Positions 1 to 4,712 of a stretch of 5,357 bases of DNA are shown in pieces. The notes beneath the pieces are model-generated. The model saw only the letters and a list, made by a program, of their open reading frames with translations. It was not told where the DNA came from and made no database searches. Each line of letters opens with the position of its first letter. Position 1 is the stretch's first letter. Source of the DNA: Nitrospirota bacterium (GTDB lineage: Bacteria; Nitrospirota; Nitrospiria; SBBL01; Manganitrophaceae); assembly GCA_023248505.1 (NCBI GenBank), contig JAHFEM010000180.1:1-5357 (forward strand), written 5' to 3'. Position numbers and translations under genes: made by a program.

Positions 1-107
1 CCGGTCGGGTTGAATGCGACAGCTGTCACAATCCCCACAGCGAAAAGATCCGCCCCTTTCTAAGAGTTCCCTCCGCTTCACTCTGCCTCGTCTGTCACGA
101 CCGTTAA
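1..107 (+). CDS. C-terminal end of a multiheme cytochrome c (doubled CxxCH motif), partial
   Basis: Reading from base 3, the frame is open to a TAA at 105-107 and encodes the last 34 residues of a protein whose start lies outside the window. It contains CDSCH (residues 5-9 of the visible part), followed at once by NPH, and CLVCH (residues 28-32), two residues before the end. Each CxxCH is a covalent c-type heme attachment site. The pattern GxVxCxxCHxPH, then a short spacer, then LCxxCHD is characteristic of the doubled-CxxCH domain found in periplasmic or extracellular multiheme cytochromes. The role is therefore probably electron transfer outside the cytoplasm; the specific partner cannot be read from this fragment. 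No clear intrinsic terminator follows. It is too short for most gene callers, but the two heme motifs in one frame ending in a stop make chance unlikely. Confidence 0.85.
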   Translation, partial: GRVECDSCHNPHSEKIRPFLRVPSASLCLVCHDR

Positions 108-347
108 ATTAAAATCCCCCTTCGGTATTCAATCCGAAATATCATTCCTATCTTAGGACACACAACCCCATTTTAATATTCTCTGAATGCATTGATATTA
201 TTGCTGTTTTTAATTACATGCCGTTCCTTCACTTGACAGACCACTGAATTTTGTTATGGTTGTTTATAAGAAATAAAGATGGCTTAAATCAATCGGCACT
301 CTCCTGGATCTCGCGCTCGGAAGCCAATCGAGAAAGGAGGAACTGCG
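108..347. other. AT-rich intergenic region between the cytochrome and TPR genes
   Basis: This stretch holds no convincing gene. An open frame at 251-472 overlaps the start of the TPR gene and has no ribosome site or recognisable content. A short hairpin, TTCGG (121-125) pairing with CCGAA (134-138), follows the cytochrome stop but has no T-run, so it is not a convincing terminator. The useful content is the promoter at 233-260 and the ribosome-binding site just before base 348. Confidence 0.6.
233..260 (+). promoter_or_regulatory. sigma70-type promoter for the TPR gene
   Basis: A perfect -35 hexamer TTGACA (233-238) is followed after 16 bases by TATGGT (255-260), which matches the -10 consensus at four of six positions. 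TG at 252-253 gives an extended -10 (TGnTATGGT). Predicted transcription start is near 267, leaving a leader of about 80 bases before the ATG at 348. The location in an AT-rich gap upstream of a well-supported start strengthens the call; it remains a sequence prediction. Confidence 0.65.
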
Positions 348-1016
348 ATGAAACATTACTTACGTTATGGATTTTTATTGGGGTGGGCTCTCTTCATCCC
401 CCTCTCGTCGGTTTGGGGAGCCGAGACTCCGGAGGTCGAAGCGCTTTTTCAAGAATCGTTGCAAAGCGATGATTACGAGCGGAACAAGACGAACCTTGAA
501 AAAATTATTGATCTGGCCCCCGACTCCGCCTATGGTCACTTCTCAAAGGGGTGGTTTTGGGCGCAGGAAGACAATTATCAGATGGCCGTTGAGGAATATC
601 GAATTGCGCTTCAAATCCGGCCGCTGTTCGGCGAAGCGAGAAACAACCTCGCCTCCGCTTACTTTCATCTGGGAGATTGGTCGGAATCGATTCGGGAATA
701 TGAAGAAGTCCTTCGACAATATCCGGAGTGGGGCGAGACCCACCTCAATCTCGGATCGGCCTACTACATGGCCGGCCATCCCTTCGCTTCCGTCAAAGCA
801 TGGGAAAAAGCGCTTCAAATCGATCCAAACTTATTCATCGTTCACTATTATCTCGGTCTTATTTTTGATAAGCTCGGAAGGAAATCAGAGGCTCACGTTC
901 ACTATAAACAGTTCCTCGCGGCGGAAAAGAATGAAGAGGAATTCTCGGAGTATATCGAACATGCGTCCCAACGCCAGATCAACATCTGGGTTGAACAGGC
1001 GCACGATCAGACTTAA
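348..1016 (+). CDS. exported tetratricopeptide repeat (TPR) protein
   Basis: The 222-residue product begins with a short basic segment and a hydrophobic stretch (about residues 4-22), a Sec-type signal peptide with likely cleavage after Gly24 or Ala25. There is no lipobox cysteine, so it is probably periplasmic, not a lipoprotein. Four tandem TPR units follow (about 59-92, 93-126, 127-160, 161-194), each with the 34-residue spacing, a W/L-G-Y/F pattern in helix A, an A-hexxAL pattern in helix B and a closing Pro. The C-terminal 28 residues are charged. TPR arrays are protein-docking scaffolds, so a role in assembling an envelope complex is likely, but the partner is not visible. The start is fixed by AAAGGAGG eight bases upstream of the ATG. 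A promoter sits at 233-260. The stop interlocks with that of the convergent PilZ gene. TPR pilotins such as PilF are a possible analogy, but no specific orthology is claimed. Confidence 0.9.
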   Translation: MKHYLRYGFLLGWALFIPLSSVWGAETPEVEALFQESLQSDDYERNKTNLEKIIDLAPDSAYGHFSKGWFWAQEDNYQMAVEEYRIALQIRPLFGEARNNLASAYFHLGDWSESIREYEEVLRQYPEWGETHLNLGSAYYMAGHPFASVKAWEKALQIDPNLFIVHYYLGLIFDKLGRKSEAHVHYKQFLAAEKNEEEFSEYIEHASQRQINIWVEQAHDQT

Positions 1017-1351
1017 TCGATCTGGTCGATGTATTGAAGGTAAGAAAATAGTCGAGGATGGGAGACCGGAGTCACTCCGGAAAAAGAAATTCCAAACGCA
1101 TTGAAATTCCCGTCACGGCGTGTCCATGAAATCTTTCCTGAAAGCCTCTCCGAAATCATCTCACCGGAACGTTGTTCGAAGAACATTTCAATCGATGCCT
1201 CTTTTCCAGCTTCAACCGAATCCCGGGTGTAACCGCCGATGCCTCCCCAACCGATATTGGGGCGCAGCACCTCAATCACACTTCCCCCCTCTTGACCGAG
1301 TACGATCTTTAGATTAAAGCCGATCCTTTGGGATTTCCTCTTCTCTTGCAT
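1013..1351 (-). CDS. PilZ-domain protein (predicted c-di-GMP receptor)
   Basis: From the ATG at 1351 the product is 112 residues, the usual size of a single-domain PilZ protein. The N-terminus carries the RxxxR motif (R5-K-S-Q-R9), which in the family wraps around cyclic di-GMP. The second motif, normally (D/N)xSxxG, appears as N32-I-G-W-G-G37, with Gly in place of the small hydroxyl or Ala residue. Beta-strand patterns through G72-K-I-S-W76 and F86-G-I-S-F90 complete the barrel. An upstream in-frame TTG at 1387 would add 12 residues, but that TTG is the start of the -35 hexamer, so the ATG is preferred. No Shine-Dalgarno precedes the ATG, and the predicted transcription start almost coincides with it, suggesting a leaderless mRNA. 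The 3' end overlaps the TPR gene by four bases. Divergent to the MshEN-ATPase gene. The family call is good; c-di-GMP binding is inferred because one motif is altered. Confidence 0.85.
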   Translation of the reverse strand: MQEKRKSQRIGFNLKIVLGQEGGSVIEVLRPNIGWGGIGGYTRDSVEAGKEASIEMFFEQRSGEMISERLSGKISWTRRDGNFNAFGISFSGVTPVSHPRLFSYLQYIDQID

Positions 1352-1358
1352 GGCCGAG

Positions 1359-1387
1359 AGACTACTGGAAGCCGATCCTCTTGTCAA
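1359..1387 (-). promoter_or_regulatory. promoter of the PilZ gene, overlapping its 5' boundary
   Basis: Read on the minus strand, a perfect TTGACA (1387-1382) is followed after 17 bases by TAGTCT (1364-1359), which matches the -10 consensus at three of six positions. The expected start of transcription is near 1352, immediately before the ATG at 1351, so translation would begin on an essentially leaderless transcript. The exact -35 hexamer and optimal spacing support it; the weak -10 limits confidence. Confidence 0.55.
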
Positions 1388-1511
1388 GGCAATCTAACAC
1401 TTCTAAAACGTAATCTCATCAACGGCAATGCACCCGTCACTCATTGCACTGATCTCTCTTTCCTCTCCGGGACACCGCACCCAGATGGATAAAGGCAAAA
1501 CCGGCTGAGAA

Positions 1512-1532
1512 CAAGGGTTAGAATCACCCTTG
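1512..1532. repeat. perfect inverted repeat CAAGGGT-N7-ACCCTTG upstream of the ATPase -35
   Basis: Two seven-base arms (1512-1518 and 1526-1532) are exact reverse complements around a seven-base spacer and end one base before the -35 hexamer at 1534. The position suits an activator or repressor operator. A T-rich stretch follows at 1539-1550, so the element could also act as an intrinsic terminator for plus-strand transcripts, but no plus-strand gene lies directly upstream, which favours the operator reading. Confidence 0.45.
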
Positions 1533-1533
1533 A

Positions 1534-1563
1534 TTGACTTTTTATTTTTTAACCGGATAGAAT
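1534..1563 (+). promoter_or_regulatory. sigma70-type promoter for the MshEN-ATPase gene
   Basis: TTGACT (1534-1539) and TAGAAT (1558-1563) each match five of six consensus positions and are separated by 18 bases, one above the optimum. Transcription would begin near 1570 and give an mRNA leader of about 240 bases before the ATG at 1808, long enough for leader control. The inverted repeat at 1551-1573 covers the -10 and start region. Confidence 0.5.
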
Positions 1564-1573
1564 AGGACCGGTT
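1551..1573. repeat. inverted repeat AACCGG-N11-CCGGTT spanning the -10 region
   Basis: Six-base arms at 1551-1556 and 1568-1573 are exact reverse complements and enclose the -10 hexamer TAGAAT. The arms are about 17 bases centre to centre, compatible with a dimeric repressor contacting two turns of the helix. The placement over the core promoter is the main reason to regard it as an operator candidate; no regulator is identified. Confidence 0.4.
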
Positions 1574-1807
1574 CACTTCTTAAGCATTTATAAGCAACTT
1601 CACTCCATACCGAGCGACCGGCTGGAGCGGAACCCGATCGGCGCTTTTTCTCCTCATTTTTTCAATTCCGCGCTTCCACGCACAGGCGGAGAGAGTCTTC
1701 AGATCCTCCGGCGAGATCGGCAGCAACGTCTTCACCTTAACATCCGAAAATGAACGCAGTTGATGGGTTCTCGGCGCGTTTCACTATTTGATCATAAGGA
1801 TGGACCG

Positions 1808-3775
1808 ATGGAGAATGCAACCCAGGGGGAAAGGCAGACCGGAAAAAGGAGGCTCGGGGATGTTTTGGTTGAAAACGGCCTTCTTACGCCAAACCATATC
1901 CGGCGGGCGTTGGATGAGCAGCGGAAAATAGGAAAACGATTGGGGCAGGTCCTCATCGAACTCCAATTGATCTCCGAGGGGCAGATGGCGCAATCGCTTG
2001 CCGCTCAACTCGGTCTCAGCTATACCGAGCCGAACACGGCGCAAATCGACTCGGCCCTACTCCTCCTGATACCGGAAGCGCTCGCAAAACGGCACCTCGC
2101 CGTGCCGCTCGAAATTCAAAACAAAAAACTCATGGTGGCCATGGTCGATCCCCTCGACTATGAATCGATCAACGATCTTCGATTCCATGCCGGGATGGCA
2201 ATCGATCCGGTCATCGCCACACGAAGAGCCATTCTTGAGGCGATCGAGCGGAGCTACCGCCTCGACGCCTCGGTGGAGAAGATCGTGGAGGCTTCCGTAA
2301 AAGACTTCGGCAACGCCTCCCTCCAAATTGTTTCTCCATTGGAAGACGGAAACCTTCACCATGCGGAAGTCCGCTCCCTCGAAGAGCGGAGCCGGCTCGC
2401 TCCGGTCATTCAGTTGACGAATCTGATTCTGAGCAAAGCGATCAAGCTGCGGGCCAGCGATATCCATATTGAACCGACCGCAAAAGACTTTCGGGTCCGC
2501 TATCGGATCGACGGCCTCTTGAAAGAGGATATGTGTCTTCCGAAATGGTTTCAGAATCCGTTGGTCTCCCGGATTAAGATCCTGGCCAAGCTCGATATCG
2601 CGGAGCGGCGCCTCCCGCAGGACGGCGCGGTCCGCGTGAAATCTGAGAACCATGAAGTCGATCTTCGCGTTTCAACCCTCCCGACGCATCACGGCGAGAA
2701 GGTCGTCCTACGCATCCTTGATCAGACGCGGATTCTGATCCAGCTCGATCAGATCGGGCTTGCTGAAAAGGATCTCCAGTCGATCCGCCAGATGGTCATA
2801 AAAAAGAAAGGGATCATCCTTGTCACCGGCCCGACCGGAAGCGGAAAGACCACGACACTCTATGCAATCATCAACGGATTAAAATCGGAAACGACAAACC
2901 TCACGACGGTGGAAGATCCGGTGGAATACATGATTGAAGGGGTCAACCAGGTTCAAATTAATTCGGAGATCGGCCTCACCTTTGCCACGGCCCTTCGATC
3001 CATTTTGCGGCAAGATCCAAACATTATCCTCATCGGAGAGATTCGAGATCTGGAGACGGCGGAGATTGCTTTTCGCGCCGCGATGACCGGCCACCTGGTT
3101 CTCTCCACGCTTCACACGAACGATGCCGTCACATCGATGACCCGACTGATCGACATCGGGATTCCCCGATACCTTGTCGCATCCGCGGTGGTCGGTGTCG
3201 TTGCACAGCGGCTTGTCCGAAAACTCTGTCTCAAATGCCGGGTAGAGGACCCTTCCCATCATAAACCGGAGGCTTCTCTCACAATTTCTGATGTCCCAAA
3301 ACAGGCCGCCCGCGCTTCTTTCCCGGACAGGATGGAAGGGGTCTTCTTTCAAGAAAAGGGGTGTACGGCGTGCCGCTATACCGGTTTCTTGGAGCGCTGC
3401 GGCATTTTTGAAGTCCTCACCCTCTCCACCAAATTAAGGGAGCTGATCGCAAGTGGCGCAACCGAACAAGAAATTCGTTCCAGGGCGGTTGCTCTTGGGA
3501 TGAGTTCCATGGTGGAAGACGGCTTTAGGAAGGTCCGGGAGGGAATTACCACGGCGGAAGAGGTGGTTCGTGTTGTTGAAATGGAAGAAGTATTCAAAAT
3601 TTTCTGCCCCCAATGCAGCCGATCGCTCCACATTGATTTCCTGATCTGTCCTCATTGCGGCTGTGCTTCTCCCTACGTCTGCGCCGCCTGTGGAAAATTT
3701 CTCCAACCGGAATGGACCGTTTGCCCCTACTGTCGCCATTCGGCGCAGCGTTCCCCGGACCGCCATGAATCATAA
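1808..3775 (+). CDS. GspE/PilB-family assembly ATPase with c-di-GMP-binding MshEN domain and C-terminal double zinc ribbon
   Basis: The 655-residue product is a hexameric cytoplasmic motor ATPase of type II secretion or type IV pilus systems. Residues 15-67 form two 24-residue MshEN motifs (R15-Q38 and R44-Q67) separated by exactly five residues, the arrangement known to bind c-di-GMP in MshE; Gln53 replaces the usual Gly in the second. The MshEN fold continues to about residue 150. The ATPase core shows RASDIHIEP (215-223), Walker A GPTGSGKT (341-348), the Asp box TVEDPVEY (367-374), Walker B IILIGE (406-411) and the His box GHLVLSTLH (428-436). The family's zinc site uses Cys474, 477, 519 and 522. 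Beyond the normal end, about 60 residues carry CxxC-x10-CxxC-x7-CxxC-x10-CxxC (Cys600-642), a double zinc ribbon. The start is the ATG preceded by AAGGA seven bases upstream; a TTG at 1760 would add 16 residues without a ribosome site. Whether it is GspE-, PilB- or MshE-like cannot be settled because no pilin or secretin gene is nearby. Confidence 0.93.
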   Translation: MENATQGERQTGKRRLGDVLVENGLLTPNHIRRALDEQRKIGKRLGQVLIELQLISEGQMAQSLAAQLGLSYTEPNTAQIDSALLLLIPEALAKRHLAVPLEIQNKKLMVAMVDPLDYESINDLRFHAGMAIDPVIATRRAILEAIERSYRLDASVEKIVEASVKDFGNASLQIVSPLEDGNLHHAEVRSLEERSRLAPVIQLTNLILSKAIKLRASDIHIEPTAKDFRVRYRIDGLLKEDMCLPKWFQNPLVSRIKILAKLDIAERRLPQDGAVRVKSENHEVDLRVSTLPTHHGEKVVLRILDQTRILIQLDQIGLAEKDLQSIRQMVIKKKGIILVTGPTGSGKTTTLYAIINGLKSETTNLTTVEDPVEYMIEGVNQVQINSEIGLTFATALRSILRQDPNIILIGEIRDLETAEIAFRAAMTGHLVLSTLHTNDAVTSMTRLIDIGIPRYLVASAVVGVVAQRLVRKLCLKCRVEDPSHHKPEASLTISDVPKQAARASFPDRMEGVFFQEKGCTACRYTGFLERCGIFEVLTLSTKLRELIASGATEQEIRSRAVALGMSSMVEDGFRKVREGITTAEEVVRVVEMEEVFKIFCPQCSRSLHIDFLICPHCGCASPYVCAACGKFLQPEWTVCPYCRHSAQRSPDRHES

Positions 3776-3812
3776 ACCATGCGTCCGTATTGGAACGTCC
3801 TTTAGGAATGTG

Positions 3813-3831
3813 GATCGGACAGATACCGATC
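3813..3831 (+). repeat. small hairpin GATCGG-N7-CCGATC before the DUF4912 ribosome site
   Basis: Six-base perfect arms (3813-3818 and 3826-3831) with a seven-base loop lie in the 75-base gap between the ATPase stop and the DUF4912 start, ending nine bases before the Shine-Dalgarno. No T-run follows, so it is not a terminator. It may insulate or modulate the downstream ribosome site, or may be incidental. The gap shows no good promoter, so the two genes may be co-transcribed. Confidence 0.3.
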
Positions 3832-3850
3832 GCTCGGAATGGAGGTTCCC

Positions 3851-4597
3851 ATGAACCGACAAGAACTTGAGATAAAGAATATTGCCGCCCTTCGCGCTCT
3901 GGCCAAAGTCCACTCGATCCGCCTTCGCCCCTCCATGCGAAAAAGTGAAATCATCTCATTTCTTCTGGGATCTCTTTGGCCGGAGGAGAAAAAAGAAACC
4001 GCTCCCTCGATGGAGAAGGAGGCCGTCACCGTCAGCAAGATGACCGAACATGCCGGCGAGGGAGTGAAACAAAAAGAGAAAGTCGATGTCGACGTATGGG
4101 CTTATCCGGAAATTCCAATGGAATATGGAATCAACCAGGTCGTCGCCCTGGTCCGCGATCCCTGGTGGATTTTTAGCTATTGGGAAGTCACCCCGGGAGG
4201 GATCGATGTGGCCCATCGGACACTCGCCGACCCGGAAAGCCGGCTCACCCTTCGCGTGTACGACCTATCCGGGCAGACTGATTTGGACCGATTTTGGGAT
4301 ATTGATATCTTTCACCGAATCGGAAACTGGTATGTCGATGTCGGGCAGCCCGACCGGAGCTTTCTCATCGACATCGGCCTGAAATCGCGCTCCGGCGCAT
4401 TCGCCACCATCGCACGATCGAACAGCGCCCACACCCCTCCGGCCGGCCCCTCCGACCGGCTCGACGAAGAGTGGTGGACACGAGAGGAGTCGGTCGCTTC
4501 CGATGAGGGAAGAAGGTTGCCGCTGGAGCCGCTTGAACAAAGAAGACAGGCGATCTCGGCAACGAGCCTCTTCTCACAGGGTCTGTTTGGGAAATAG
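3851..4597 (+). CDS. DUF4912 domain protein with SAP/Rho-N-like N-terminus
   Basis: The product is 248 residues from the ATG at 3851, which has GGAGG five bases upstream. An in-frame ATG at 3839 overlaps that ribosome site and is not preferred. Residues 5-42 (alternating Leu/Ile with a KSEII segment) resemble the small helical Rho-N/SAP fold used to contact nucleic acids or proteins. A charged low-complexity linker (44-80) follows. Residues 85-190 form the DUF4912 domain: the signature VRDPWWIFSYWEV at 101-113, a strand LTLRVYDL (132-139), and the aromatic strand NWYVDV (159-164) with SFLIDIGL (170-177). The C-terminus is polar and probably disordered. No signal peptide or membrane segment is present, so it is cytoplasmic. 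The biochemical function of DUF4912 is not known; the family commonly lies beside GH57 alpha-glucan enzymes, as here, which suggests a role in storage-glucan metabolism. Confidence 0.85.
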   Translation: MNRQELEIKNIAALRALAKVHSIRLRPSMRKSEIISFLLGSLWPEEKKETAPSMEKEAVTVSKMTEHAGEGVKQKEKVDVDVWAYPEIPMEYGINQVVALVRDPWWIFSYWEVTPGGIDVAHRTLADPESRLTLRVYDLSGQTDLDRFWDIDIFHRIGNWYVDVGQPDRSFLIDIGLKSRSGAFATIARSNSAHTPPAGPSDRLDEEWWTREESVASDEGRRLPLEPLEQRRQAISATSLFSQGLFGK

Positions 4598-4606
4598 CTT
4601 AAAGAT

Positions 4607-4700
4607 AAAACACGTGAGGCGTGAGGAGAAAAAGATAAAGAAATCTTTCAGCTCCTAGCCTTCACCCCTTCCGCCTCACGCCTAACGCCTCACGTTTTTT
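4607..4700 (+). repeat. inverted GTGAGGC heptamer array ending in a T-tract (terminator-like)
   Basis: The left arm 4607-4626 and right arm 4681-4700 pair at 18 of 20 positions. The left arm holds two GTGAGG(C/A) heptamers (4614-4627). The right side holds three in opposite orientation: GCCTCAC, GCCTAAC, GCCTCAC (4673-4693). The right arm runs into TTTTTT (4695-4700) and the left begins with AAAA, the layout of an intrinsic terminator in either direction, though the loop is long (54 bases). The loop contains nested pairs: AGGAG/CTCCT (4624-4628 with 4652-4656) and AAAGAT/ATCTTT (4631-4636 with 4643-4648). The T-tract touches the GH57 ribosome site at 4701, so it could act as an attenuator of that gene. 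A dispersed repeat element is the main alternative. Confidence 0.6.
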
Positions 4701-4712
4701 AAGGAGGTTCCC

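Larger units (their letters stand above)
1352..1807. other. divergent intergenic/regulatory region between PilZ and ATPase genes
   Basis: About 450 bases separate the two divergent starts. The region contains the PilZ promoter (1359-1387), a 6-N11-6 inverted repeat GCAATG/CATTGC (1425-1430 and 1442-1447), a 7-N7-7 inverted repeat (1512-1532), the ATPase promoter (1534-1563) with a 6-N11-6 inverted repeat over its -10 (1551-1573), and a leader of about 240 bases. Within the leader, GCGGAA (1627-1632) can pair with TTCCGC (1666-1671). A 51-codon open frame runs antisense to the leader (1735-1580, GTG start, no ribosome site); its codons look plausible but I do not recognise the product and do not call it as a gene. 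Confidence 0.6.

Noticed and set aside
121..138. Hairpin after the cytochrome stop as an intrinsic terminator
   Set aside because: The stem is only five pairs and no T-run follows.
251..472. 73-codon plus-strand frame over the TPR gene start
   Set aside because: It overlaps the promoter -10 and the TPR gene in another frame, and has neither a ribosome site nor recognisable content.
1385..1387. TTG start giving a 124-residue PilZ protein
   Set aside because: The TTG is the first half of the -35 TTGACA, no ribosome site precedes it, and the PilZ fold begins after the ATG at 1351.
1678..1735. GEMM-type c-di-GMP riboswitch in the ATPase leader (ACGCACAGG resembles part of the consensus)
   Set aside because: The GCAAACC segment, the GACGCAAAG segment and the two-helix layout of GEMM are absent.
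1760..1807. TTG or ATG start at 1760/1763 adding about 16 residues to the ATPase
   Set aside because: No Shine-Dalgarno lies before it, while AAGGA sits at the right distance before the ATG at 1808.
2057..2653. 198-codon open frame antisense to the ATPase gene
   Set aside because: It is a shadow of the strongly supported ATPase frame; its translation has no domain pattern.
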